From Streptomyces sp. NBC_00154 (GTDB lineage Bacteria > Actinomycetota > Actinomycetes > Streptomycetales > Streptomycetaceae): a stretch of DNA of 64,000 nt. The first letter of the stretch is position 1, and each line of letters opens with the position of its first letter. Below are positions 16,881-28,337 of the stretch, piece by piece. Below the pieces are notes generated by a model. The model ran no database searches, was not told the origin of the DNA, and worked only from the letters and a program-made list of their open reading frames with translations. A program made the translations under genes and the position numbers. Where the stretch lies: the NCBI RefSeq assembly GCF_026342835.1, contig NZ_JAPEMI010000001.1:4656501-4720500 (forward strand). Direction: 5' to 3'.

Positions 16881-16915
16881 ACAGTTTGTCAACTGTCAGT
16901 GACTGACACTAATCT
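16881..16915 (+). promoter_or_regulatory. Promoter and overlapping TetR operators of the MFS gene
   Basis: TTGTCA (16886-16891) and TAATCT (16910-16915), 18-bp spacing, end 7 nt before the MFS ATG, so the transcript is leaderless or nearly so. A 6-bp inverted repeat ACAGTT-tgtc-AACTGT (16881-16896) covers the -35 box, and a perfect 15-bp palindrome TGTCAGTGACTGACA (16894-16908) fills the spacer. Confidence 0.82.
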
Positions 16916-16922
16916 CCCGGGC

Positions 16923-18533
16923 ATGACTAGTCAGACCACCGTAGAAAAGGCGTCGCGGGAGCCGCAGGACACCCTCGCTCCCGCCCCGGCCAAGGGGCTG
17001 CGCGGCCACCCCTGGCTGACGCTCTTCTCCGTGGCCATCGGCGTGATGATGGTCGCGCTCGACGGCACGATCGTCGCGATCGCCAACCCCGCCATCCAGC
17101 AGGACCTGGGCGCCTCGCTCGCCCAGGTCCAGTGGATCACCAATGGCTACATGCTCGCACTCGCGGTCTCCCTGATCACCGCGGGCAAGCTCGGTGACCG
17201 GTTCGGCCACCGCCAGACCTTCCTGATCGGGGTCGTGGGCTTCGCCGCGGCCTCGGGGGCCATCGGCCTCTCCAGCAGTGTGGCCCTGGTGATCACGTTC
17301 CGGGTGCTGCAGGGCCTCTTCGGAGCCCTGCTGATGCCGGCCGCGCTCGGCCTGCTGCGCGCCACCTTCCCGGCCGAGAAACTGAACATGGCCATCGGTA
17401 TCTGGGGCATGGTCATCGGCGCCTCGACCGCGGGCGGCCCGATTCTCGGCGGTGTGCTCGTCGAGCACGTCAGCTGGCAGTCCGTCTTCTTCATCAACGT
17501 GCCGGTCGGTGTGATCGCACTCCTGCTCGGCGTGGTGATCCTCAAGGACCACCGGGCCGAGAACGCCCCGCGCTCCTTCGACATCGGCGGCATCGTGCTG
17601 CTGTCGCAGGCGATGTTCTGCCTGATCTGGGCCCTCATCAAGGGTGCCGAATGGGGCTGGGGCGACTTCAAGACGGTCGCCTTCCTGGTGGCCGCCGTGG
17701 GCCTGTTCGCGGTGTTCGCCTTCTCGCAGAAGAACGTCAGGGAACCGCTGGTCCCGCTGGCCATGTTCCGCTCGGTGGCGCTGTCCGCGGGTGTGGTCCT
17801 GATGGTGCTGATGGCATTCGCCTTCCTGGGCGGACTGTTCTTCGTCACCTTCTACCTGCAGAACGTGCACGGCATGAAGGCCGTCGACGCGGGTCTGCAC
17901 CTGCTGCCGCTGACCGGCATGATGATCGTCGGCTCCCCGCTCGCGGGCGTGCTGATCACCAAGTTCGGCCCGCGCGTCCCGCTCGTCGGCGGCATGGTGT
18001 GCACCGCGGTCGCCATGTTCGGGATGTCGCAGCTGGACACCGGCACCGGCACGGCGACGATGTCCATCTGGTTCGGTCTGCTCGGCCTCGGCCTCGCCCC
18101 GGTGATGGTCGGCGCCACCGAGGTCATCGTGGGCAACGCCCCGATGGAGCTCTCCGGTGTCGCGGGCGGTCTGCAGCAGGCCTCCATGCAGGTCGGCGGC
18201 AGTCTCGGTACGGCGGTGCTGGGCGCGGTCATGGCTTCCCAGGTCGACTCCCACCTCGCCGGCAACTGGGCGGACGCGAAGCTTCCGCCGCTCTCGCCCC
18301 AGCAGCTGGACCAGGCGTCCTCGGCCGTCGAGGTCGGCATTCCGCCGGTGGGATCCGGCGTGCCCGCGCCGGTCGTGGAGAAGATCACGAGCGTCGCACA
18401 TGACACGTTCGTGTCCGGCATGAGCACCGCGTTCATGGTCGCCGGCATCGTCGCGGTGGGCGCGGCGCTGGTCGCCACGCTCACCAAGCGCGGTGAGAAC
18501 GTCGAGGCAGGCGCGGGCGCAGGCCACATCTGA
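16923..18533 (+). CDS. DHA2-family MFS multidrug efflux transporter
   Basis: A 536-residue inner-membrane H+ antiporter with about 14 transmembrane segments. The family motifs are present: MVALDGTIVAIANPAI (motif D1), GKLGDRFGHRQ (motif A) and the motif-C region GIWGMVIGASTAGGPILGG. It belongs with EmrB/QacA-type drug exporters. The ATG at 16923 is preferred over the GTG at 16899, because the latter lies within the operator and upstream of the expected transcription start. The divergent TetR gene and the operators argue for substrate-induced expression. Confidence 0.93.
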   Translation: MTSQTTVEKASREPQDTLAPAPAKGLRGHPWLTLFSVAIGVMMVALDGTIVAIANPAIQQDLGASLAQVQWITNGYMLALAVSLITAGKLGDRFGHRQTFLIGVVGFAAASGAIGLSSSVALVITFRVLQGLFGALLMPAALGLLRATFPAEKLNMAIGIWGMVIGASTAGGPILGGVLVEHVSWQSVFFINVPVGVIALLLGVVILKDHRAENAPRSFDIGGIVLLSQAMFCLIWALIKGAEWGWGDFKTVAFLVAAVGLFAVFAFSQKNVREPLVPLAMFRSVALSAGVVLMVLMAFAFLGGLFFVTFYLQNVHGMKAVDAGLHLLPLTGMMIVGSPLAGVLITKFGPRVPLVGGMVCTAVAMFGMSQLDTGTGTATMSIWFGLLGLGLAPVMVGATEVIVGNAPMELSGVAGGLQQASMQVGGSLGTAVLGAVMASQVDSHLAGNWADAKLPPLSPQQLDQASSAVEVGIPPVGSGVPAPVVEKITSVAHDTFVSGMSTAFMVAGIVAVGAALVATLTKRGENVEAGAGAGHI

Positions 18534-18599
18534 CCCCGCCGCCGGTCGTCGTCGGCCCCTCGCGCCGATGACGCCCGAGCGTCAACACAGCGCATACGG

Positions 18600-18629
18600 C
18601 AGCCCCGCCGGACCTCTCCGGCGGGGCTG
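18600..18629 (+). terminator. Terminator after the MFS gene
   Basis: A perfect 12-bp stem CAGCCCCGCCGG/CCGGCGGGGCTG with a 6-nt loop. Confidence 0.85.
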
Positions 18630-18730
18630 TCGCCTATCCGGGTGGTGTGGCCCGGAGCCCCTTCCGGTGAAGCTGCCGCGCAGGTCAGGGTGCGTGCAAC
18701 TGATCCACACCAGCACGGGGGTTGATTGAT

Positions 18731-19117
18731 ATGCGTACGACCGTCCTTGCCGCCGTACTGACCGCCACCGCCCTGATCCCACCGGCCGCTTCGGCGTCAC
18801 AGACCGCACCGGCCGCGCACGCGGCGCCGGTCCGCCTCGGGACATGCGGGAGCGGTCAGCTCTGCCTCTGGGCGAAGCCGGACTTCACCGGCGCCCGGCA
18901 GATCCATGAACTGTCGGACACCGGCATCGAGAGCTGTGTCCCGCTGCCGCCGGGCAGCAAGGCCCAGGCGCTCGCCAACCGCACCGGCCGTCCCGTCACC
19001 ACCTACCAATCCGCGGAGTGCGCCGAGACCGGCGAGTTCGAGACGTATCCGGGCGGCGGGACCTGGGTGCCGCAGTCCCCGTACCAGGTCAGGGCATTCA
19101 AGATCTGGGAGAACTGA
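18731..19117 (+). CDS. Secreted peptidase inhibitor family I36 protein
   Basis: A 128-residue secreted protein. A signal peptide covers about residues 1-28 (ending ASASQTAPA). The mature part has four cysteines and the I36 pattern CGSGQLCLWAKPDFTGARQ, related to Streptomyces metalloproteinase inhibitor SMPI (gamma-crystallin-like fold). Inhibition of secreted proteases is expected from the family but unproven for this protein. The ATG at 18731 is chosen over a TTG at 18722. A strong bidirectional terminator separates it from the convergent aceE. Confidence 0.82.
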   Translation: MRTTVLAAVLTATALIPPAASASQTAPAAHAAPVRLGTCGSGQLCLWAKPDFTGARQIHELSDTGIESCVPLPPGSKAQALANRTGRPVTTYQSAECAETGEFETYPGGGTWVPQSPYQVRAFKIWEN

Positions 19118-19140
19118 CCGAGGAGCCGACCGGGGAACGC

Positions 19141-19176
19141 CGAAGGGCGGCGGACCAAGAGGTCCGCCGCCCTTCG
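19141..19176. terminator. Strong bidirectional terminator between the I36 gene and aceE
   Basis: A perfect 16-bp stem, CGAAGGGCGGCGGACC and its complement, with a 4-nt AAGA loop. Confidence 0.9.
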
Positions 19177-19200
19177 ACTCAGCTCGTCCGCCGGTTGAGC

Positions 19201-21933
<2,733 letters not shown>

Positions 21934-22432
21934 GCTGTTCCTTCGCTGTTCGGTGGTGCTCTACGGGGCCTGATAACGGGAGGCATGCCCCCGGGATGTA
22001 TGCATGTACGTCATCACCATCGTGTACCGCGAGGACGCAAACGTCATCTCTACCCAGGGGTAACCGTCAGGTTGTGAGACATCACGTCCGGTACGCGAGG
22101 AGGGTCCGGCAGACGGGTGGGACCAAACCGCAACCATACGCCCAACCCGTCCAAGCGTTCCCAAAGGCTGTTCGACTCCGATTGGCGGACCGAAACGGCA
22201 TAAGCTGTTCAAGGACGTAATGCTGTTCAAGCACGTAAAGGGTGTGGACGGCAGCGCCGGGCCCCGCAAGGGACATGCCGATCGTGCGGCGACGTGGCAG
22301 GGAACGTCACCGTTTAGGCGGTCTCGCACGCTGGGTACTTGCGCGATCCGCCGCGCCCGTGTGGACTACGGCCAACGCCCCGCGCACGCGCGTGGCTGAA
22401 GCATTTTCCGAAACATGATCAGGAGGCAACCC
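21934..22432. other. Divergent regulatory region between aceE and DUF3052
   Basis: About 500 nt without a gene. It is less GC-rich than its neighbours in the middle and contains the tandem repeat at 22204-22239. The promoters of both flanking genes must lie here; I cannot fix their boxes. Confidence 0.55.
22204..22239. repeat. Tandem 18-bp direct repeat upstream of DUF3052/aceE
   Basis: GCTGTTCAAGGACGTAAT is followed immediately by GCTGTTCAAGCACGTAAA (16 of 18 identical). Position between two divergent genes suggests a regulator site. Confidence 0.6.
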
Positions 22433-22870
22433 GTGAGCGCGACCGCGGACCACGCGGAGGAACGGACCAACTCGGCTGCACGGCTGGGGTTCGAGCCCGG
22501 ACAGGTGGTCCAGGAGATCGGCTACGACGACGACGTCGAGCAGGAGCTCCGTGAGGGCATTGAGGCCACTACCGGCCAGGAACTCGTCGATGAGGACTAC
22601 GACGACGTCGCTGACGTCGTTCTGCTCTGGTTCCGCGACGAGGACGGCGACCTTACGGACGCGCTGGTGGATGCCATTGGTCTGATCGAGGACGGCGGTG
22701 CGGTCTGGCTGATGACGCCGAAGACCGGCCGCGAGGGATACGTCGAACCGAGCGACATCAACGAGGCTGCACAGACAGCCGGTCTTTCCCAGACCAAGAG
22801 CATCAATGCGGGCAAGGACTGGACGGGCAGCCGTCTTGTCACCCCGAAGTCGGCCAAAGCCAAGCGCTGA
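22433..22870 (+). CDS. DUF3052 domain-containing protein
   Basis: A 145-residue acidic soluble protein of the actinobacterial DUF3052 family. The core reads LGFEPGQVVQEIGYDDDVE... with DVVLLWFRDEDGDLTDALVD and a basic C-terminal tail ending KSAKAKR. No function is established. The GTG at 22433 has an AGGAGG ribosome-binding site 6 nt upstream, which decides the start over the in-frame ATG at 22415. It is divergent from aceE and followed by a terminator and the peroxiredoxin gene. Confidence 0.88.
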   Translation: MSATADHAEERTNSAARLGFEPGQVVQEIGYDDDVEQELREGIEATTGQELVDEDYDDVADVVLLWFRDEDGDLTDALVDAIGLIEDGGAVWLMTPKTGREGYVEPSDINEAAQTAGLSQTKSINAGKDWTGSRLVTPKSAKAKR

Positions 22871-22886
22871 ACCGCACTCACCACGA

Positions 22887-22917
22887 GGCCCCCGCCGGTC
22901 GTGCACCGGCGGGGGTC
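22887..22917 (+). terminator. Terminator after DUF3052
   Basis: A 13-bp stem (GGCCCCCGCCGGT pairing with ACCGGCGGGGGTC, one G-U) with a 5-nt loop. Confidence 0.8.
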
Positions 22918-23059
22918 TTCGTATGCCCGGGAGCGGGCCCGCAGGCACCGGTACGTGGGTGGCGTGTGGCGCGCCGAGGGGCCTGCGGGTGGGCTCTGCG
23001 TAGGGTGGGAGTCCACCCGGACAGCCCAGCCCGGTGAAGCAGTGAAGGGACGCGTATCC

Positions 23060-23518
23060 ATGGCGATCGAGGTCGGCACCAAGGCCCCGGATTTCGAGCT
23101 CAAGGACAACCACGGCCGGACCGTGAAGCTCTCCGACTTCCGCGGCGAGAAGAACGTGGTCCTGCTGTTCTACCCGTTCGCCTTCACCGGCGTGTGCACG
23201 GGTGAGCTCTGCGCCCTGCGCGACGAACTGCCGAAGTTCGAGAACGACGACACGCAGCTCCTCGCCGTCTCCAACGACTCCATCCACACCCTCCGTGTCT
23301 TCGCCGAGCAGGAGGGCCTCGAGTACCCGCTGGTCTCGGACTTCTGGCCGCACGGCGAGACCTCGCGGGCCTACGGCGTCTTCGACGAGGAGAAGGGCTG
23401 TGCGGTGCGCGGCACCTTCATCATCGACAAGGAGGGCGAGGTGCGCTGGACCGTCGTCAACGGCCTGCCCGACGCGCGCGACCTCAACGACTACATCAAG
23501 GCCCTCGACGCGATCTGA
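23060..23518 (+). CDS. Peroxiredoxin (AhpE/BCP-like)
   Basis: A 152-residue thioredoxin-fold peroxidase reducing hydroperoxides in the cytoplasm. The peroxidatic Cys is in FAFTGVCTGELCALRD (about residue 45), with a second Cys five residues later; YPFAFTGVCTGEL is typical of AhpE-like 1-Cys/atypical enzymes. The ATG at 23060 gives the usual MAIEVGTKAPDFEL N-terminus with a GAAGGGA ribosome-binding site; the longer open frame upstream is not coding. Its position before the Ter genes suggests an oxidative-stress context, though a terminator separates them. Confidence 0.92.
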   Translation: MAIEVGTKAPDFELKDNHGRTVKLSDFRGEKNVVLLFYPFAFTGVCTGELCALRDELPKFENDDTQLLAVSNDSIHTLRVFAEQEGLEYPLVSDFWPHGETSRAYGVFDEEKGCAVRGTFIIDKEGEVRWTVVNGLPDARDLNDYIKALDAI

Positions 23519-23567
23519 TCCGGATCCGGCGGATCTTCCGGCGACGATCCGGGCGATCTCCCGGCCT

Positions 23568-23594
23568 CCCGGCCAAAAGCCTGTTTTGGCCGGG
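23568..23594 (+). terminator. Terminator after the peroxiredoxin gene
   Basis: A perfect 11-bp stem CCCGGCCAAAA/TTTTGGCCGGG with a 5-nt loop. Confidence 0.85.
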
Positions 23595-23688
23595 AACCGG
23601 TCACTAGGATCCACTCGTTGATCCGATGCCAACGCACGATGGAGGCGCCGGCACCTGTCGGCCTCTAATGAAACCAATGGGAGGACTC

Positions 23689-24264
23689 GTGGGAGTCAGC
23701 CTCAGCAAGGGCGGCAACGTCTCGCTGACCAAGGCCGCGCCCAACCTGACCGCGGTCATCGTCGGTCTCGGCTGGGATGCCCGTACCACCACCGGCGGAG
23801 ACTTCGACCTCGACGCCAGCGCCCTGCTGACGAACGCGGCGGGCAAGGTCGGCAACGACGGGAATTTCGTCTTCTTCAACAACCTCAAGAGCCCCGACGG
23901 CTCCGTCGAGCACACCGGTGACAACCTCACCGGTGAGGGCGAGGGCGACGACGAGGTCATCAAGGTGAATCTGGCCGGCGTTCCGGCCGATGTCGACAAG
24001 ATCGTCTTCCCGGTCTCGATCTATGAGGCCGAGTCCCGCCAGCAGAGCTTCGGCCAGGTGCGCAACGCGTACATCCGCGTGGTCAACCAGGCCGACAACA
24101 GCGAGCTCGCGCGGTACGACCTGAGCGAGGACGCCTCGACGGAGACCGCCATGGTCTTCGGCGAGCTGTACCGCAACGGTGCGGAGTGGAAGTTCCGTGC
24201 CATCGGTCAGGGTTACGCCTCGGGTCTGCGCGGCATCGCGCAGGACTTCGGCGTCAACGTCTGA
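23689..24264 (+). CDS. terD: TerD family stress/tellurium resistance protein (first copy)
   Basis: A 191-residue classical TerD. The Ca2+-binding motifs are visible: DFDLDASALL (about residues 33-42) and the acidic loop GEGEGDDEVI (about 79-88). It starts MGVSLSKGGNVSL from the GTG at 23689, which has a GGAGG ribosome-binding site; the ATG at 23626 is too far upstream of family similarity. TerD proteins are calcium-binding, often membrane-associated, and confer tellurite, phage or stress resistance; in Streptomyces they influence differentiation. It is about 75% identical by eye to the next gene and probably arose by tandem duplication. Confidence 0.95.
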   Translation: MGVSLSKGGNVSLTKAAPNLTAVIVGLGWDARTTTGGDFDLDASALLTNAAGKVGNDGNFVFFNNLKSPDGSVEHTGDNLTGEGEGDDEVIKVNLAGVPADVDKIVFPVSIYEAESRQQSFGQVRNAYIRVVNQADNSELARYDLSEDASTETAMVFGELYRNGAEWKFRAIGQGYASGLRGIAQDFGVNV

Positions 24265-24374
24265 GCACGGCCCAGAAGGCGTGACCGGGCGGCGCCTGCG
24301 AAGGCACCGCCCGGGCCACGTCCAGCACGTCCCCGTCCGGCGCCGCACCCAGTGCGGCGCCGGACGCGCACAAC

Positions 24375-24433
24375 AGACGGTCCGTCGACGGTCGGTTCAT
24401 CGATAGACGGTCACTGACAGACGGTTCATCGAC
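24375..24433 (+). repeat. Four imperfect ~15-nt tandem repeats upstream of the second terD
   Basis: Units start at 24375, 24390, 24405 and 24419 with pattern (A)GACGGTCn(n)TCGAC/AT. They end 18 nt before the terD ATG. An operator or processing element is possible; nothing in the sequence proves it. Confidence 0.5.
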
Positions 24434-24451
24434 TCGGGGAGGACACACACC

Positions 24452-25027
24452 ATGGGCGTCACGCTCGCCAAGGGAGGCAATGTCTCCCTCTCCAAGGCCG
24501 CACCCAACCTCACCCAGGTGCTCGTCGGCCTCGGCTGGGACGCGCGATCCACCACCGGAGCCGACTTCGACCTCGACGCCAGCGCTCTGCTGTGCCAGTC
24601 GGGCCGGGTGCTGGGCGACGAGTGGTTCGTCTTCTACAACAACCTCACGAGCCCCGACGGCTCCGTGGAGCACACGGGCGACAATCTCACCGGTGAGGGC
24701 GAGGGCGACGACGAGTCGATCATCGTGAACCTCACTCAGGTGCCCGCCCACTGCGACAAGATCGTTTTTCCGGTCTCCATCCATGAGGCAGACAACCGCG
24801 GGCAGACCTTCGGCCAGGTCAGCAATGCGTTCATCCGTGTGGTGAACCAGGCGGACGGCCAGGAACTCGCGCGCTACGACCTCAGTGAGGACGCCTCGAC
24901 GGAGACCGCGATGATCTTCGGCGAGCTCTACCGGTACAACGGCGAATGGAAGTTCCGTGCGGTGGGTCAGGGGTACGCGTCGGGGCTGCGAGGCATCGCT
25001 CTAGACTTCGGGGTCAACGTTTCGTAA
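24452..25027 (+). CDS. terD: TerD family stress/tellurium resistance protein (second copy)
   Basis: A 191-residue TerD paralogue of the preceding gene, with DFDLDASALL and GEGEGDDESI calcium-binding segments intact and the same C-terminal GYASGLRGIALDFGVNV. It differs by carrying Cys residues in LCQSGRVL and AHCDKI. The ATG gives MGVTLAKGGNVSL, the normal start. The DUF475 membrane gene follows after 71 nt, and the order TerD-TerD-TerC-like is characteristic of Ter operons. Confidence 0.95.
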   Translation: MGVTLAKGGNVSLSKAAPNLTQVLVGLGWDARSTTGADFDLDASALLCQSGRVLGDEWFVFYNNLTSPDGSVEHTGDNLTGEGEGDDESIIVNLTQVPAHCDKIVFPVSIHEADNRGQTFGQVSNAFIRVVNQADGQELARYDLSEDASTETAMIFGELYRYNGEWKFRAVGQGYASGLRGIALDFGVNVS

Positions 25028-25098
25028 AGCCGCGCACGGCGCGGGGGAGCCCCGCACACACCCGGGGGAGACCCGTTACATACACGATGGGGTAGCCA

Positions 25099-26244
25099 GT
25101 GCTTCTGAAAACCTTCGGCTGGTCGTTCGCGATTACCGCGCTCGGCCTGGTCGCAGCGGTGTTCTACGGGGGGTGGGAGGCCCTCGGGGTGGTCGCGATC
25201 CTTTCCGTCCTCGAGATCTCGCTGTCCTTCGACAATGCGGTAGTCAACGCCGGAATCCTGAAGAAGATGAGTGCCTTCTGGCAGAAGATCTTCCTCACGG
25301 TCGGCATCCTCATCGCGGTCTTCGGTATGCGGCTGGTCTTCCCTGTCGTGATCGTGGCCATCACCGCCAAGCTGGGGCCCATCGAGGCGGTCGATCTCTC
25401 GTTCAACCAGCCCGACCGCTATCAGGAACTGGTCACGGACGCCCACCCGGCGATCGCATCCTTCGGTGGCATGTTCCTGCTGATGATCTTCCTCGACTTC
25501 ATCTTCGAGGAGCGTGACATCCAGTGGCTGCGCTGGATCGAGCGTCCGCTCGCCAAGCTCGGCAAGGTCGACATGCTGTCGGTCTGCATCGCGCTCATCG
25601 TGCTGCTGATCTCGGCCGTGACCTTCGCGACCCAGGCGCACCAGCACGGCGGCGGTCACGCGAACAAGGCGGAGACCGTTCTGCTCGCGGGTGTCGCGGG
25701 CCTGATCACGTACCTCATCGTCGGCGGTCTCTCCAGCTACTTCGAGAACAAGCTCGAGGAAGAGGAGGAGCGCGAGCACGAGGCCGAGGAAGAGGCCAGG
25801 AAGAGCGGCAAGAAGCTCTCCGCGGTGGTCCTCTCCGGCAAGGCCGCGTTCTTCATGTTCCTCTACCTCGAGGTACTCGACGCGTCCTTCTCGTTCGACG
25901 GCGTCATCGGCGCCTTCGCCATCACCAACAACATCGTGCTGATGGCCCTCGGCCTCGGTATCGGCGCCATGTACGTCCGGTCGCTCACGGTCTACCTGGT
26001 CCGTCAGGGCACCCTCGACGACTACGTCTACCTGGAGCACGGCGCGCACTACGCCATCGGTGCGCTGTCCGTCATCCTGCTCGTCACCATCCAGTACCAG
26101 ATCAACGAGATCATCACCGGCCTCGTCGGCGTCGTGCTGATCGCCTGGTCCTTCTGGTCCTCGGTCCGGCGCAACAAGGCGCTGGAGGCCGGAGGCGGCG
26201 GCGACAACTCGGGCTCCAAGGCGGAAGTCCCGTCCGGGGTGTGA
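25099..26244 (+). CDS. DUF475 (TerC-like) integral membrane protein
   Basis: A 381-residue membrane protein with about nine to ten transmembrane segments. It has the TerC/DUF475 signatures ILSVLEISLSFDNAVVNAG near the N-terminus and LEVLDASFSFDGVIGAFAI later, with acidic residues within membrane helices that suggest cation handling. A charged loop (KLEEEEEREHEAEEEARK) lies in the middle. It probably provides the membrane partner for the adjacent TerD proteins. The GTG at 25099 is the only sensible start; the tail is Gly-rich. Confidence 0.92.
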   Translation: MLLKTFGWSFAITALGLVAAVFYGGWEALGVVAILSVLEISLSFDNAVVNAGILKKMSAFWQKIFLTVGILIAVFGMRLVFPVVIVAITAKLGPIEAVDLSFNQPDRYQELVTDAHPAIASFGGMFLLMIFLDFIFEERDIQWLRWIERPLAKLGKVDMLSVCIALIVLLISAVTFATQAHQHGGGHANKAETVLLAGVAGLITYLIVGGLSSYFENKLEEEEEREHEAEEEARKSGKKLSAVVLSGKAAFFMFLYLEVLDASFSFDGVIGAFAITNNIVLMALGLGIGAMYVRSLTVYLVRQGTLDDYVYLEHGAHYAIGALSVILLVTIQYQINEIITGLVGVVLIAWSFWSSVRRNKALEAGGGGDNSGSKAEVPSGV

Positions 26245-26384
26245 CCCGGTAGGGATTGAGGAACGCTCTCAGCGGGGCGGTCCGCACGGCGACGGTTCTC
26301 CGGGGACACCCGGAGCCGGCCCGGGGGCCGCCCCGCAGTGATGCGCGCGGGGCCGGGCAGTACCGAGATGCGTGGGGGTTGGGG

Positions 26385-27119
26385 ATGGCGTTCTGGGACG
26401 GCCTGTGGCCGAGGCGAGAAGCGCAGTTCGAGTCGGGCAACGCGGCCACCAACTCCATCGTGCTCTCCAAGCGGCACGCCACGGTCTCGCTGACCAAACA
26501 GGGCGCGCTGACCGGCAACCTCCGGGTCAATCTCTCCTGGCGGATGCGTACGTCCGACATCGAGGGCCGATCGCGGCAGAGCGGCCGGCTGCTGCGGCCG
26601 TTCAAGCTCTTCCAGCCCGATGTCGTCCAGGCGCACACCCAGGGCGTGGTCAACGTCGACCTGGACCTGGGCTGCATGTACGAGCTGAAGGACGGCACCA
26701 AGGGCGTCGTGCAGCCGCTGGGCAACCTGATCGGCGACCTGAACGGGCCGCCGTACATCAGGCTCAGCGGGGACGACCGCTTCGGGGCGCCGTCGGGGGA
26801 GACCGTGTACGTCAACCTCGATCAGCGGGACCAGATCAAGCGGCTGCTGTTCTTCGTCTACATCTACGACCAGACGCCGGCCTTCGACCGTACGCACGCC
26901 AAGGTGACGCTCTACCCGGGCAACGGGCCGCGGATCGAGATCGAGCTCGACGAGAGGGCCCCGCAGGCCCGCTCGTGCGCCGTGTTCACCGTCGAGAACG
27001 TCAAGGACGAGCTGATCGTGCGGCGCGAGGTGAAATTCGTCTACGGCTTCCAGTCGGAGCTGGACCGGCTGTACGGCTGGGGGATGCAGTGGGGCCGCGG
27101 CTACAAGTCACGGGCCTGA
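26385..27119 (+). CDS. TerA-like tellurium resistance protein
   Basis: A 244-residue protein related to TerA, a TerD-superfamily member lacking part of the calcium motif. Visible family segments include LTKQGALTGNLRVNLSW, VNVDLDLGCMYELKDGTKG and the C-terminal YGFQSELDRLYGWGMQWG. The ATG at 26385 follows a GGGGG stretch; the open frame upstream is not similar to TerA. It lies 140 nt after the DUF475 gene and before a divergent TerD, in the middle of the Ter cluster. Confidence 0.87.
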   Translation: MAFWDGLWPRREAQFESGNAATNSIVLSKRHATVSLTKQGALTGNLRVNLSWRMRTSDIEGRSRQSGRLLRPFKLFQPDVVQAHTQGVVNVDLDLGCMYELKDGTKGVVQPLGNLIGDLNGPPYIRLSGDDRFGAPSGETVYVNLDQRDQIKRLLFFVYIYDQTPAFDRTHAKVTLYPGNGPRIEIELDERAPQARSCAVFTVENVKDELIVRREVKFVYGFQSELDRLYGWGMQWGRGYKSRA

Positions 27120-27229
27120 GGCCGCCTGTGCTCGACTCCCGGGCCTGAGACCCGAGTGCCGGCCCTGAGTCCCGGCTGAGACCGATCGCCGGTCCTCGGA
27201 CCCGGATCCGGCCCGCGGCGCCGGGCCGG

Positions 27230-28117
27230 TCAGGACCGGACGAACTGCGGGCCCTGCGGCGGCAGGACGAAATTCGGGTCCGGGGCGGGCTGTGCGGCCG
27301 CCGCGGGCTGCGGATAGCCGTACGCAGGCTGTGCGGAGGCCGGCTGCGGATAGCCATAGGCCGGCTGGGGAGCCGGGACGGGCGCTGCAACCGCTGTCGG
27401 CTGCGGGTAGCCGTACGCGGGCTGCTGGTGCTGGACCGTGGCCTGCGGGTCGGGGCCGGGCGCCGGGGCGGGGGGAAACACGGGGGCGGGCGGTGCGGCA
27501 GCCGGCCCGGTGACCGGCGCCGAGGCGGGCGAAGGGCTCGACGATGCGACCGCATCGGGTTCGGCCGCGGCCTCCGCCTCGTCGACCGAGATACCGAACG
27601 CGGTCGCGAGACCCACCAGACCCGTCGGGTAGCCCTGGCCGACCGCCCTGAATTTCCAGCCATCGCCACGCCGGTAGAGCTCGCCGCAGATGATCGCGGT
27701 CTCCTCGCCGGTCTCCGGCCGCACATCGAACACGGCGAGCGGATCCCCGCCCGCCGAGCCCGCGTCGTACAGCAGGATGCGCAGATCGCGGACCTGCTGG
27801 AAGGCCGCGCCGTCCGAGGACGCGGCGATGACCACCTGCTCGACGGAGGGGTCGAGCGCGCCCAGGTCGGCCTCGATGGTGTCGGTCAGCCCCTCGGCGA
27901 CACTGCGCTTCGGCAGCCGTCGTACCAGGCCGGAGGGGTGCCTGGGCTGGTTGTAGAAGACGAAGTCCTCGTCGGAGCGCACACGGCCACCGGTGCCGAG
28001 AAGCAGGGCCGAAGCGTCCACATCGGGGACCCCGGCGCCCGGGGTCCAGCGCAGCACGGCCCGTACGGCCGTGGTGTCGAGGGGGACGTTCGAGCCCTTC
28101 AGCATCGCGTGCGTCAT
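27230..28117 (-). CDS. TerD-domain protein with proline-rich C-terminal repeats
   Basis: A 295-residue protein. Residues about 1-160 form a TerD domain (MLKGSNVPLDTTAVRAVLRW, VDASALLLG, GELYRRGDGWKFRAVGQG). Residues about 165-295 are low-complexity Ala/Pro-rich with four YGYPQP copies, an unstructured tail of the type used for surface or protein-protein contacts. The acidic calcium loop is less conserved than in the two TerD proteins upstream. It is convergent with the TerA-like gene and divergent from the C-C lyase gene. I prefer the ATG at 28117; one at 28126 is in frame. Confidence 0.88.
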   Translation of the reverse strand: MTHAMLKGSNVPLDTTAVRAVLRWTPGAGVPDVDASALLLGTGGRVRSDEDFVFYNQPRHPSGLVRRLPKRSVAEGLTDTIEADLGALDPSVEQVVIAASSDGAAFQQVRDLRILLYDAGSAGGDPLAVFDVRPETGEETAIICGELYRRGDGWKFRAVGQGYPTGLVGLATAFGISVDEAEAAAEPDAVASSSPSPASAPVTGPAAAPPAPVFPPAPAPGPDPQATVQHQQPAYGYPQPTAVAAPVPAPQPAYGYPQPASAQPAYGYPQPAAAAQPAPDPNFVLPPQGPQFVRS

Positions 28118-28337
28118 GGCGGTCATCCTGCCTGCTGGCAGCCCGCGCAGACAACGCGGGGGTCACAACCCATGTCTCGGCAGTGCGTCGGAACCACGCC
28201 GTCCGCGCTCTGTGGAACCGTCGGGAAATGGACGAGTTACCCGAAATTCATGCACGCAGGGAACTGCCGACACCAGTCCGTACGTACTATTACCGGCCAT
28301 ACGTTGTCGGGCCGGTCAGGCAGTTCGGGGGAATCAC

